Source: JAKSUT01 sp045616505
GTDB lineage: Bacteria; Cyanobacteriota; Vampirovibrionia; Gastranaerophilales; Gastranaerophilaceae
Direction: 5' to 3'
Assembly (NCBI GenBank): GCA_045616505.1
Contig: JAZLGV010000132.1
Location: forward strand, 1-64,000
DNA: 64,000 bases
Position 1 is the first letter of the stretch; every line of letters begins with the position of its first letter. Under the pieces are notes generated by a model, which was not told where the DNA came from, did not search any database, and saw nothing but the letters and a program-made list of their open reading frames with translations. This document shows, piece by piece, positions 1-7,785 of the stretch. The position numbers and the translations under genes were made by a program.

Positions 1-7
1 AAAATTT

Positions 8-1108
8 ATGAAGAGTAAGTTTGTAAAAAAATATTTGAATGAAGTTTCTGAAAATGTTTCAAATGTTGTTCAAAGTACAGATGCAAATAGCAAAATATTA
101 AGCAAATTTATTAAAGGTATTGATTTTAAAACAGATACTCCTAAAAATTTAATGACAAAATTGTTGAAAAACACAAAAGATTTGGGTACAGATTTCAGAA
201 AAATGGACGAGTCTGCTCAAATAAAAACTTTTGATGATATAAAAAATCTTCTTAAAAAAGCTAAAAATACTGAAGTTTTGAAAAAAATGAATATATCTTC
301 AGATGATTTAGGTATTGATGCAAAAATGTTTGAAAGTCTAAAGAATATAAATATTGATGTTGAAAAATATATAGATGATTTTTCTAAATTTGAACATAGA
401 TTGTTTAACAAAAATATAAATCCAGAAACAAGAGCTGATGTTATAGATATTTTATTGAAAAACAACGTAAAAGATATTCCAAGAAATAGAGTAAAAGAAG
501 CTGAAAAGGTTATAGAAAGTATTTCAGAAGATATGAATTTTGATTTGAAAAATCTTTCAAAAATTTTTGATAAGACTTCATTATTGCTAAAATTTGTTCC
601 AGATGTTAAAGTTTCTGAAATTTTTTCAAATCTTGAAAAATTAGGAATTAAAAAACCTACTTTAGACGATATTACTGCAAAAATTAAAGATATTGTTGAT
701 AATACTTCGGAAAAAGAATTTGATGAAATGGTGAGCAAAATAGGTTTATCTTTCTTGGAAAAAGATACAGTTAAAAATATTCTTCCAAGATTAGAAAAGA
801 TATGCCAAAATGTTCCAAAAGAAGAATTAAATCAAGTATTTAATTCAATATTAAAAGAAATGCAAGAAAATCCAGATGAATTTTTTGCAATGTTGAAGAA
901 AAACAAAGTTTCAAAAGTATTTATGACTCCAAATTTGAAAAAAGCACTTGCAACAGCAGGTATTTCTTGGACAGCGTTTACTATTTCAATAACTTATGCG
1001 ATAGAAAGTTGGTTAGCTGATAAGCAATTGAAATCAGGTCGTCTTGGTGTAATGAAAGCATTAGAAGAATTGGACGATAATGCCTATTATGCAGATGTTG
1101 AAGATTAA
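8..1108 (+). CDS. Hypothetical helical protein with C-terminal membrane segment (possibly 5'-truncated)
   Basis: I do not recognise this 366-residue protein. It is strongly helical and rich in Lys, Asp, Asn and Ile, with no catalytic motif that I can see. One hydrophobic stretch lies near the C terminus (about residues 312-338, around ATAGISWTAFTISITYAIE), followed by a short charged tail, which suggests a tail-anchored or single-pass inner-membrane protein. The reading frame is open to the left window edge, so the ATG at 8 may not be the true start and an N-terminal signal could be cut off. The next gene on the same strand starts about 105 bases downstream, and I see no clear terminator between them. 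Confidence 0.75.
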   Translation: MKSKFVKKYLNEVSENVSNVVQSTDANSKILSKFIKGIDFKTDTPKNLMTKLLKNTKDLGTDFRKMDESAQIKTFDDIKNLLKKAKNTEVLKKMNISSDDLGIDAKMFESLKNINIDVEKYIDDFSKFEHRLFNKNINPETRADVIDILLKNNVKDIPRNRVKEAEKVIESISEDMNFDLKNLSKIFDKTSLLLKFVPDVKVSEIFSNLEKLGIKKPTLDDITAKIKDIVDNTSEKEFDEMVSKIGLSFLEKDTVKNILPRLEKICQNVPKEELNQVFNSILKEMQENPDEFFAMLKKNKVSKVFMTPNLKKALATAGISWTAFTISITYAIESWLADKQLKSGRLGVMKALEELDDNAYYADVED

Positions 1109-1213
1109 GAAATATGTCGACTAAAAAATAAATTTTTATAAAAAATGAACTTTTTTTATTTTAAATCGTTATATTGATGTAAGGATTAAATACAAAATAA
1201 AAAAAGGATTAAA

Positions 1214-1558
1214 ATGTCTGATAAATGTGAAAAATTTGAAGCGCTATTTACTTTCTCTGATGAGAAAGAGTTGCTTGAACACATAGAACAATGCGAAGAT
1301 TGCAGAAAAGAATATGAAAAAATGCAAAAAGTTTCTGCATTGATAAAAGAAGTAAAACCAAAATTTAAGAAAAATAATAATTTAGTCTATTTAAAAGCAG
1401 CATGTGCAATGTTAATGGTAATGGTTTGCGGCATATCTGCAAATGTTATGGATGAACAATATGGAATATTTGATGTCATACGATATGGAGATGAACTGAC
1501 GATGTCTGATTTAGGAATTCCAACTGATAGTTATGGATTAATACAGGTGGATGAATGA
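1214..1558 (+). CDS. Zinc-finger anti-sigma factor
   Basis: This is a 114-residue membrane anti-sigma factor of the ZAS type. The cytoplasmic N-terminal part carries the H-x3-C-x2-C zinc motif (HIEQCEDC, about residues 24-31) typical of anti-sigma factors that bind ECF sigma factors. A single hydrophobic segment (about residues 58-76) is followed by a roughly 35-residue tail expected outside the membrane. AAGGA lies 6 nt before the ATG. Its stop overlaps the start of the sigma gene by 4 nt (ATGA), so the two are almost certainly co-translated. The anti-sigma gene precedes the sigma gene, the reverse of the more common order. Sensing would act through the short outer tail, but the signal is unknown. 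Confidence 0.85.
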   Translation: MSDKCEKFEALFTFSDEKELLEHIEQCEDCRKEYEKMQKVSALIKEVKPKFKKNNNLVYLKAACAMLMVMVCGISANVMDEQYGIFDVIRYGDELTMSDLGIPTDSYGLIQVDE

Positions 1559-2052
1559 ATTTTAAAGAACTAATTGATGCAAACAAACAGAATGTCCAAA
1601 ATATTATAAAACTGATAACAAAAGAAAATAACGAAGATATTGAACAAGAAGTTTATGTAAAAGTTTGGAAAAATTCTGATAAATATACAGAACAAGGTAA
1701 TTTTAAAACTTGGATATGCACAATAGCAAAAAACTTGTCAAAAGATTACCTAAAATCTACACAACGAAGACAAAGCCAAAACTCAACTGCAGATGATGAG
1801 GTGATGAATTCGATAAAAGATAATAAAGCAACTCCAGAGCTCAAGTTGCTACAAAAGTTAAGACAAAAGAGAATCTATGAAGCAATACAAAAATTAAAAC
1901 CTAAATTTAAAGAGGTAATTATGTTATGCGAAATTGATGATTTGTCTTACGAACAGGCTTCAAAAAAATTGAATGTTCCTGTAGGTACAATAAAATCTCG
2001 TCTTTACAATGCAAAAAAGCAATTGGCTTTAGATTTAGAAGATTTAATTTAA
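1555..2052 (+). CDS. ECF-type RNA polymerase sigma factor
   Basis: A 165-residue sigma-70 family factor with only regions 2 and 4, as in the ECF group. Region 2 is seen in the NEDIEQEVYVKVWKN and FKTWICTIAKNLSKDYLK stretches (residues about 25-65). Region 4 is seen in the helix-turn-helix LSYEQASKKLNVPVGTIKSR (about 130-150). AGGTGG about 5-6 nt before the ATG provides a ribosome site inside the end of the anti-sigma gene. The downstream Spy/CpxP-like gene follows after 17 nt, so the three form one operon and probably an envelope-stress circuit. A sigma factor of this type often activates its own operon, but I cannot define a matching -35/-10 pair upstream of 1214. Confidence 0.92.
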   Translation: MNFKELIDANKQNVQNIIKLITKENNEDIEQEVYVKVWKNSDKYTEQGNFKTWICTIAKNLSKDYLKSTQRRQSQNSTADDEVMNSIKDNKATPELKLLQKLRQKRIYEAIQKLKPKFKEVIMLCEIDDLSYEQASKKLNVPVGTIKSRLYNAKKQLALDLEDLI

Positions 2053-2069
2053 GTGAAAGGAAAAAAATT

Positions 2070-2606
2070 ATGAAAAAAATATTATTTGTTATATGTTTAT
2101 TATTCGCAACTTCTTCAGCATCATTTGCTGCAACTCAAGCTCCAGCAAAACCTGAAAATGTTCCACCTGTAAAACAACAAAATTGCAAAAAACCAGCTCA
2201 AAGACCTTCTTTAGACAAAGTTTTAAATTTGTCAGAAGAACAAAAAGTGAAAGCAAAAGAAATTAGAATGCAAGGTCATAAAGAAATGAAACCTCTAATT
2301 GATGAACTTCGTTCAAAACAAGAACAAAAACGTATGTTAATGCAAAATAAAAATGCAAGCGTAAAAGAAGTTCAAAAGTTAGAAAAAATCAATAAAGAAA
2401 TTGTAAGTTTGAAAAAACAAATTAGAGAAGTAAGAATTAAAAATAATAAACAATTTGAAGAAATTTTGACAGAAGAACAAAAAATAAAATTTAATGAAAT
2501 GAAAAAAGAAGGTAGAAAAAACTTCGCAAAACATCACAGACATCCATATCCTGTACAAAAAGGATGTAACAAAGCTCAAAAATCATTCCCTGTACAAGCA
2601 AAATAA
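2070..2606 (+). CDS. Spy/CpxP-like periplasmic LTxxQ protein
   Basis: A 178-residue exported protein. The N terminus is a Sec signal peptide with cleavage likely after SFA (residue 20). The mature part is mainly charged helix, with two LTxxQ-type motifs, LSEEQ (about residue 54) and LTEEQ (about 135). Spacing and composition fit the Spy/CpxP/ZraP family of periplasmic chaperone or metal-stress proteins. The C-terminal tail has several His residues (HHRHPYP), which may bind metal. It is the third gene of the anti-sigma/sigma operon, recalling the Cnr-type arrangement in which a periplasmic CpxP-like protein feeds an ECF pathway. Whether it is the sensor or just a target of the sigma factor is open. 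A strong terminator follows. Confidence 0.82.
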   Translation: MKKILFVICLLFATSSASFAATQAPAKPENVPPVKQQNCKKPAQRPSLDKVLNLSEEQKVKAKEIRMQGHKEMKPLIDELRSKQEQKRMLMQNKNASVKEVQKLEKINKEIVSLKKQIREVRIKNNKQFEEILTEEQKIKFNEMKKEGRKNFAKHHRHPYPVQKGCNKAQKSFPVQAK

Positions 2607-2620
2607 AAATGCTAACACGT

Positions 2621-2663
2621 GAAAGAAAGGCTTTTTGCAATTTGCAAAAAGCCTTTCTTTTTT
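2621..2663 (+). terminator. Rho-independent terminator of the sigma/anti-sigma/Spy operon
   Basis: A perfect 16-bp inverted repeat (2625-2640 with 2642-2657; arms begin GAAAGGC and end GCCTTTC) is followed directly by a T-run. It lies just after the Spy-like stop codon. Confidence 0.92.
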
Positions 2664-2704
2664 GTCTAAAAAGTCCAAATATCTTTAAAAATTCTAATCA
2701 TAAC

Positions 2705-2732
2705 TTGAAAAAACTCTGAAATGTGTTAAAAT
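2705..2732 (+). promoter_or_regulatory. Sigma-70-type promoter for the PocR-GAF gene
   Basis: TTGAAA (2705-2710) and TAAAAT (2727-2732) are separated by 16 bp. The expected transcription start is near 2740, about 26 nt before the coding start. Confidence 0.6.
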
Positions 2733-2765
2733 AGTACATGGAGTTTATAGCTTGCTGAAGAAAAA

Positions 2766-3878
2766 TTGGATATGGTTTATTCCTCAAATCGCTTAAATGA
2801 TAAATTTGATGATAGATTCATCAGACAGTATTTGGATTTGTTTCAAAAGATAACAGGTATGTCTGTTGGAATAGTTGGCAATCCTTATAGTACAATCAGA
2901 AATGATTGGATTTTTGATTCTGTTGATGAAAGTGATGATTGCATTAAATGTATAAAGAAACAATTAGAACAAGTTATTCCGTTGAATAAAAATATTGTGT
3001 TTAATTGTAGAGAAGGTTATGATACTACAATTGTTCCTGTTTTAGTTGGTAATCAGCTGGTCGGAAGTATTTATTGTTGTAATTATTATAATGCTGAAAA
3101 TTGTGTAAAGAGTAGTTTGAAAAAAGGTGCAACAAGAGAAATTTCATCTGAAGAAAAAGCAATTATTTTAGATTTTTTAGAAAATCTTGCAATTTATCTT
3201 TCTGATTCTATTCAAATGAAAATTGATTTGAACAGAGATAAAATTAAAAAGAAATTTATTGAATTAATAACTTACGGAGTGGATTATTATTCAAATCCAG
3301 AAGATGTATTAACAATTATTTGTCATGAAATTTGCCGTTTGTATGATATTCCAACTGCAAAAGTTATTGAATTTGATTTAGAAAGTAACCGTTTGAGATT
3401 GATAAAACAATTCGTAGATACTTCAAAAGCAGATATGAAAGAGTTTATGGGTATAAAAAAATACGGTTATGAAATTATGAATTTCTGGTTGCCGATTATT
3501 AAAAAAGAAGCTCCTAGTGGCGAAGCAAAAAATTATGATTTAACTGATGAAACCTTCTTACCTAAAAATTTGGTTGAATTTTATAAAGAAATTAATATCC
3601 GTTCAAATTTGGGTGTAACAATTGATTCAACAAGTACAAGGAAACGCTCTTTGTGTTTGTTTAGTAATAAACCTGCTTCTTATTGGGATGATGAGTTGAA
3701 ATATTTAAAATTGATTGCAAAGAAAATTGCATCATTATTGAAAAATATTGAAATAAAAAATAAATTGGAAGAAGTACAAACCGATATAGATGCATTAGTT
3801 GAAGCTAGTGATAATAAATCAAAAGATGAAATTAAAGCTGACTTGGTAAAAATATTAGCTGGTATAAATGTTGCATAA
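2766..3878 (+). CDS. PocR-domain/GAF sensory protein without output domain
   Basis: A 370-residue soluble protein. Residues about 15-115 resemble the PocR ligand-binding domain: a CIKC pair is followed by FNCREGYDTTIVPVLVGNQ and a GSIYCC segment, the usual Cys-rich core of that family. Residues about 165-340 look like a GAF domain, with a C-terminal helix (about 335-370) that could dimerise. No HTH, kinase, GGDEF or cyclase domain follows, so it would act by protein contact or as a receptor subunit. The TTG at 2766 is 5 nt after GAAG; an in-frame ATG at 2772 is an alternative. It has its own promoter after a strong terminator and no co-transcribed partner. Confidence 0.72.
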   Translation: MDMVYSSNRLNDKFDDRFIRQYLDLFQKITGMSVGIVGNPYSTIRNDWIFDSVDESDDCIKCIKKQLEQVIPLNKNIVFNCREGYDTTIVPVLVGNQLVGSIYCCNYYNAENCVKSSLKKGATREISSEEKAIILDFLENLAIYLSDSIQMKIDLNRDKIKKKFIELITYGVDYYSNPEDVLTIICHEICRLYDIPTAKVIEFDLESNRLRLIKQFVDTSKADMKEFMGIKKYGYEIMNFWLPIIKKEAPSGEAKNYDLTDETFLPKNLVEFYKEINIRSNLGVTIDSTSTRKRSLCLFSNKPASYWDDELKYLKLIAKKIASLLKNIEIKNKLEEVQTDIDALVEASDNKSKDEIKADLVKILAGINVA

Positions 3879-4015
3879 TTTTTTGTCTAAAACATTGTAA
3901 AATCGTGTTTTTTAAGTGTTTAGATTTGTAAAATTTGTTTAAATAAAAATAGCAATTTTTATTTTCAGTTGTTTTATACTAGATGTGTGTAGTATTAGAA
4001 GGAAAAGAAAAAAAC

Positions 4016-4756
4016 ATGAAAATTAGTGCTTTAAATAGTTATTCACAAGCTTCATTTAAACAAAACAATGTAGCTTCAAAAAATGTTACAACACCTGCTT
4101 TTGAAGGTACTCAACATATTGCAAAAGTTTCAGGTAAAAAATTAGCAATGGCTCTTGCAGCAGGTTTAGCAATTGCAACTCCTGCACTTCAAAGTTGTGC
4201 TTCAAATCAAGTTCAACCAACAAGAGTTCAAGCTCCAGAAATACAAAAAACTCCAATGGAAATAGCTTTAGAAAATGCAGAAAAAGCTGCTCATACACAA
4301 GCAAGAGCAGAAGCTCAAGCAAAAGCTGATGCTTTAGCACAAGAAAAAGCAGACGCTCAAGCTGTAATTGTTGCAGAAAAAAGAGCAAAAATGTATGCAG
4401 AAGAAAGAGCAGACGAAAACGCTACTAATTTAGCTACCTCTAAAGCAAGTGAAATCGCTAAAAAATTAGCTACATATAAAGCACAAGATATTTATAATGA
4501 AACAGGTAAACCTGCAACTGTTACTGAAACAGCAACATATACTGCAACTGCTAATGGCTGGTGTGGTTATTATTCAAGAGAAATTGGAGTAGCAACTGCA
4601 AAAGCAACTGTAACTACTGAAAAAGTTGGCGATAATCCAACAGAAGAAATTACAGAAGGCGCAATTTCTCAAAAAGAAGCAACTCATTATGCAGAATATA
4701 CAGCTACATCAACTAAAACAGCAACTGCAACAGAAACAGTAACTGTTGGTGAATAA
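4016..4756 (+). CDS. Putative lipoprotein with extended N terminus and Ala-rich coiled coil
   Basis: A 246-residue protein that I do not recognise. I start it at 4016 because AGAAGGAAA lies upstream and because a -10-like TATACT (3975-3980) would place transcription after the in-frame ATG at 3983. Residues 1-40 are polar and contain SFKQN and AFEG. A hydrophobic stretch (42-57) then ends in a lipobox-like LQSC (Cys61), so the leader would be about 60 residues instead of about 20. Residues about 75-160 are an Ala/Lys/Glu helix with repeated A-x-A-x-A-E motifs, likely coiled coil. The C-terminal third is Thr/Ala-rich and probably beta. Surface anchoring is an inference. Confidence 0.7.
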   Translation: MKISALNSYSQASFKQNNVASKNVTTPAFEGTQHIAKVSGKKLAMALAAGLAIATPALQSCASNQVQPTRVQAPEIQKTPMEIALENAEKAAHTQARAEAQAKADALAQEKADAQAVIVAEKRAKMYAEERADENATNLATSKASEIAKKLATYKAQDIYNETGKPATVTETATYTATANGWCGYYSREIGVATAKATVTTEKVGDNPTEEITEGAISQKEATHYAEYTATSTKTATATETVTVGE

Positions 4757-4785
4757 AAAATTAAATTAGAGTATATTTAAAATAA

Positions 4786-4822
4786 AAACCCTAATCCGTC
4801 AAAACAGATTAGGGTTTCTTTT
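4786..4822 (+). terminator. Rho-independent terminator after the lipobox protein
   Basis: An 11-bp inverted repeat, AAACCCTAATC (4786-4796) and GATTAGGGTTT (4807-4817), is followed by CTTTT. It lies 30 nt after the stop codon at 4756. Confidence 0.9.
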
Positions 4823-4840
4823 ATAATAGATATTTTTTGT

Positions 4841-4846
4841 TATAAT
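4841..4846 (+). promoter_or_regulatory. -10 hexamer placed for a leaderless GtrA mRNA
   Basis: TATAAT ends 7 nt before the ATG at 4854, so transcription should begin at or next to the start codon. No Shine-Dalgarno sequence is visible. A second TATAAT at 4822-4827 would give a short leader instead. Confidence 0.5.
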
Positions 4847-4853
4847 GAATATT

Positions 4854-5261
4854 ATGAAAAATAAGGTTATAAATTTTTGGTTTTCATTGTCCGACAAAAT
4901 AAGATTTTTATTTGTTGGTGGTTTTAATTTCGCATTTGCTTATTTTTTGTTTGTTGTAATAACTTTTATTATCGGAAAAGAACATTATCAGCTTGATTTG
5001 GTTTTGTCTTGGATTTTATCATCTTTTGTATCTTATACAACTCAAAAAACTTTGGTATTTTGTACAAAAGGAAATATTATAAAAGAATATCTTAAATGTT
5101 TTACAAGCTGGATGGTTAGTTATGCAGTAAATGCGTTGTTGTTAGAGTTATTTGTTAGTGTTTTAGGTATAAATGTATTTATTTCACAATTTTTTGCGAC
5201 AGGCATGGCTGCTGTTGTAACTTATATTTTATTTAAGTGTTTTGCTTTTAAACAAAAATAA
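4854..5261 (+). CDS. GtrA-family membrane protein
   Basis: About 135 residues with four predicted membrane helices. It matches the GtrA/DPMS family: a charged N terminus with IRFLFVGGFNFAFAY, the SFVSYTTQKTLVF segment between helices 2 and 3, and a short basic C terminus (KCFAFKQK). Family members are thought to help flip or transfer polyprenyl-linked sugars during surface polysaccharide decoration. No glycosyltransferase partner lies next to it here. An in-frame ATG at 4845 is possible, but it overlaps the -10 hexamer, so I use 4854. It converges with the MFS gene, with only 5 nt between the stops. Confidence 0.85.
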   Translation: MKNKVINFWFSLSDKIRFLFVGGFNFAFAYFLFVVITFIIGKEHYQLDLVLSWILSSFVSYTTQKTLVFCTKGNIIKEYLKCFTSWMVSYAVNALLLELFVSVLGINVFISQFFATGMAAVVTYILFKCFAFKQK

Positions 5262-5266
5262 AATTT

Positions 5267-6538
5267 TCAGGCATGTGATGCGAAAATTCCAACTAATTTT
5301 TGAATTTTTTTGCTTTCTTTAAGTCTGAATACACATATAAGTGCAATTAAAACAAATATGAAAAGCATTATAAATAAAGCTAAATATGATTTTGTGTTGT
5401 AAATGATAATTCCGTTGATTTTTTGCGAAGGGAATAAATTTAGGAAAAACCCTGTGATATTTCCTAAAAAACCAACAACTACGTACATTGCAAAAATCAT
5501 AAAACTTATTGCGGTTGAACTTCCTGTTTTGTTTATATCTTGCAAATAAGGAACAAGTAATGATGAAATACTTGAACCAAGTGCTAATATACAAAACATC
5601 ACTGCTATCCAAAAAGTTCTTATATTAAAGATTAGGCAAGCACAAATGAAGAATAAAATTAGGCAATTTAGAGAACTTACTATTCTTAAAAAAAGAATTT
5701 TTTTGTGATAAATTTCTTTGCTCAAAAAGGCAAGAAAAACTCCTGAAATAGCATACATTGTTGCAGTTATAGACATTATAGTTGCTGCTTTGACAGAACT
5801 AAACTGACAAAAATCTTGTAGAAATTTTTTCCCTATAACAGTTTGTAGAACATAAAAACTTCCATAAATTGCGCATGCATAAGTAATAGTTTTTAAATTT
5901 GTGTGATTTTGCAAAACTGTTTTGATAAGTTTGAATTTTTCTTTTTTAGATTTTGAGTTCTTTTTTTTCTTGTTATCTTTTGCAATAAAGAAATAAAAGC
6001 ATGAAAAGATTCCTGTAAGAATAGCAATTGCAAATAAAACTTCTCTCCAGCCATATTTATCAACTAATACGACAAAAGGTGCATTTGCAAAAATTCCACC
6101 TAAATATCCTACACAAAGAACAATAGATAAAACAAGTGCATAATTTCTTTGAGGGATATTTTCTTTAAGTTCGCTGATTAAACTTAAATAATAAGAAGAA
6201 ACACCAATTGCAACAAGGGTTCTACTTAAATATAAAAATGGAAGATTGCGTGCAAAAGCAAACAAAAAAGAGCCTATAAAAAACATAATAGAGCCGATTT
6301 TTATTATTTTTTTGCCACCAAATTTATCTACCCAAAAACCAAGAAATAATTGAAAAACAGCGTAGATATACATTAATATCGCCCCAAGAGCCGTTATTTG
6401 TGCTGCATTTGCGTTAAAATCTATTTGTAAGGTGTCAAAAATCGCCCCTGGAATTGCAACACGTTGCATGTTTGCAAAAAAGTATAATATTCCTATGATT
6501 GCGATTGAAATTGCTTGAATTTTTTGTTTTTTATCCAC
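5267..6538 (-). CDS. Major facilitator superfamily transporter
   Basis: A 423-residue integral membrane protein with about 12 hydrophobic segments split by a basic central loop (KDNKKKKNSKSKKEK, about residues 188-202). The loop between helices 2 and 3 has GFWVDKFGGKKIIKIG, the D-x-F-G-x-K/R signature of MFS carriers. The substrate cannot be told from sequence. The start is a GTG at 6538 with AAGGA 8 nt upstream. It stands alone, converging with gtrA at its 3' end, and the superoxide reductase gene lies upstream on the same strand behind its own terminator. Confidence 0.88.
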   Translation of the reverse strand: MDKKQKIQAISIAIIGILYFFANMQRVAIPGAIFDTLQIDFNANAAQITALGAILMYIYAVFQLFLGFWVDKFGGKKIIKIGSIMFFIGSFLFAFARNLPFLYLSRTLVAIGVSSYYLSLISELKENIPQRNYALVLSIVLCVGYLGGIFANAPFVVLVDKYGWREVLFAIAILTGIFSCFYFFIAKDNKKKKNSKSKKEKFKLIKTVLQNHTNLKTITYACAIYGSFYVLQTVIGKKFLQDFCQFSSVKAATIMSITATMYAISGVFLAFLSKEIYHKKILFLRIVSSLNCLILFFICACLIFNIRTFWIAVMFCILALGSSISSLLVPYLQDINKTGSSTAISFMIFAMYVVVGFLGNITGFFLNLFPSQKINGIIIYNTKSYLALFIMLFIFVLIALICVFRLKESKKIQKLVGIFASHA

Positions 6539-6629
6539 TATCTAATTCCTTTTATATTTTTTATTATCAATAGAAATAGGCTTGTGTAAAGTAAAATTTA
6601 TATAAAGATGCGAAAAAAGAGATAAAGGA

Positions 6630-6655
6630 AAGGCGACGGTTTTAACCGTCGCCTT
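6630..6655 (-). terminator. Terminator after the superoxide reductase gene
   Basis: A perfect 12-bp GC-rich stem, AAGGCGACGGTT (6630-6641) with AACCGTCGCCTT (6644-6655), lies just downstream of the superoxide reductase stop. The trailing U-tract on the minus strand is imperfect (TCCTTTATC). Confidence 0.75.
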
Positions 6656-6663
6656 ATTTTGTA

Positions 6664-7065
6664 TTATGAACTAAATTCGTTTTTCCAAAGACCGTGGATA
6701 TTACAATATTCAATCGCACTTAAATCACCTTTATCAAGGCATTTGAGTTTTAATAGAGGTTCTTCTTTTGGGTTTAAATATTTTCGTTTAATGTATTTTT
6801 TATCTTTTGAAATTGCCTCTATAAATTGAATATAGTGTTCATCTTCCATTGGATGTTCAGTTTCTCCGATTTTTATAAGAATTTCGTTTTCTGTTTTTTC
6901 AAAATAAGGAAGATGTTTTTCTTGATTTTCTTTATCTTCAATTGTTTTTGGAGTAAGCAAAGTCATTTTTTGTCCGCAACAAACAAGTTCTCCTATGCCT
7001 GCTAATACAACTTCAATTGTATTTCCACAATTTGGGCATCGGTAAATTTCCAATTTTTTTGTCAT
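6664..7065 (-). CDS. dfx: Superoxide reductase (desulfoferrodoxin)
   Basis: A 133-residue two-iron superoxide reductase that reduces superoxide to hydrogen peroxide without making oxygen, a typical anaerobe defence. The N-terminal desulforedoxin domain has the four-Cys Fe site (YRCPNCG, then LVCCGQ). The C-terminal domain keeps the His and Cys ligands of the catalytic iron: EKHLP, EHPMEDEHY and the YCNIHGLW end motif. The length is close to the usual 125-130. A very strong ribosome site (AGGAGGAATTT) precedes the ATG, which fits high expression. Electrons usually come from rubredoxin, which is not encoded here. Confidence 0.93.
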   Translation of the reverse strand: MTKKLEIYRCPNCGNTIEVVLAGIGELVCCGQKMTLLTPKTIEDKENQEKHLPYFEKTENEILIKIGETEHPMEDEHYIQFIEAISKDKKYIKRKYLNPKEEPLLKLKCLDKGDLSAIEYCNIHGLWKNEFSS

Positions 7066-7164
7066 AAATTCCTCCTTTTTTTAAATAAAGATAAGGGTTA
7101 ATACTACAAAAAACATTACCCAAAAAGCTAATTTCCTTTTGCCTACAAAAACATTTTTTGTCAT

Positions 7165-7170
7165 GATAAT
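7165..7170 (+). promoter_or_regulatory. -10-like hexamer near the start of the YkgJ gene
   Basis: GATAAT ends 8 nt before the ATG at 7179; TAATAT shifted by 2 is an alternative. No Shine-Dalgarno sequence is visible in between, which fits a leaderless transcript. Confidence 0.4.
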
Positions 7171-7178
7171 ATATTTTT

Positions 7179-7757
7179 ATGAGTGATTTAGAAAAAAATT
7201 TGATAAATATGAAAGATAAATACGAAAAAATCTTTCAAGAACAGGCAGAATATATTTCAAGCAGAGTTGATGAATTAGACATAAATTCTATTTTAGAAGA
7301 TATGGAAACAAAACAACGTGAAATTTTTGAAAAACGAAATAAATATTCTTGTGTTGGTTGTGGCGCTTGTTGTAAGCTTGCGATTTCTGAATTTTCTTAT
7401 GAAGAATTGAAATCAAAAGCAAAAAATGGTGATAATTTTGCAACTCAATTTATTTCTATTTTTGTTCCTTATAAGGATATATCAGAAGCTAAAAAGATTT
7501 TTCCTGAGTATATTGAACTTTTGGAGGCTCAAAAAGAGAATGAAAATGTTTATTTTTATCATTGTCCAAAAGTTACACAAAATAACAGATGTCCTGATTA
7601 TGAAAATAGACCCCAAATTTGCAGAGATTTTCCAGATAATCCGATTGCTTTTTTGCCAAAAACTTGTGGGTTTTCTGTGTGGAAACAAGATGTTGAAGAA
7701 GATTATATGAAAAATTATGCATCTGTTGAAATTATTGATTATTTATTTAATGAATAA
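7179..7757 (+). CDS. YkgJ-family cysteine-cluster protein
   Basis: A 192-residue soluble protein of the YkgJ (zinc- or iron-chelating, UPF0153-like) family. The diagnostic cluster C-x2-C-x2-CC is present as CVGCGACC (about residues 60-67), with later conserved cysteines in YHCPK, NRCPDY, QICRDFP and KTCGF. These would bind a metal or an Fe-S cluster. The first 55 residues are a charged helix unusual for the family core. Its biochemical role is not established. The wecB gene follows 28 nt downstream with its own -10-like element, so they may be transcribed separately. Confidence 0.85.
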   Translation: MSDLEKNLINMKDKYEKIFQEQAEYISSRVDELDINSILEDMETKQREIFEKRNKYSCVGCGACCKLAISEFSYEELKSKAKNGDNFATQFISIFVPYKDISEAKKIFPEYIELLEAQKENENVYFYHCPKVTQNNRCPDYENRPQICRDFPDNPIAFLPKTCGFSVWKQDVEEDYMKNYASVEIIDYLFNE

Positions 7758-7772
7758 TTTGAAAATTTGTTA

Positions 7773-7778
7773 TATAAT
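7773..7778 (+). promoter_or_regulatory. -10 hexamer placed for a leaderless wecB mRNA
   Basis: Consensus TATAAT ends exactly 7 nt before the ATG at 7786. There is no Shine-Dalgarno sequence between it and the start. Confidence 0.55.
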
Positions 7779-7785
7779 ACAAGCT

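Noticed and set aside
217..738. Minus-strand open frame of 173 codons inside the first gene, and similar frames in other genes
   Set aside because: They are opposite-strand shadows of AT-rich coding sequence: Phe/Leu/Ile-rich, no ribosome site, no family likeness.
3941..3964. AT-only 10-bp inverted repeat as terminator of the PocR-GAF gene
   Set aside because: The stem has no G-C pair and no clear T-run, so it is a weak terminator at best.
3983..4015. Earlier in-frame start for the lipobox protein
   Set aside because: A -10-like TATACT just before it puts the start at or before transcription begins, and the AGAAGGAAA ribosome site points to 4016.
4250..4440. DNA tandem repeat in the Ala-rich part of the lipobox protein
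   Set aside because: The protein pattern repeats, but the codons do not form a regular DNA repeat unit.
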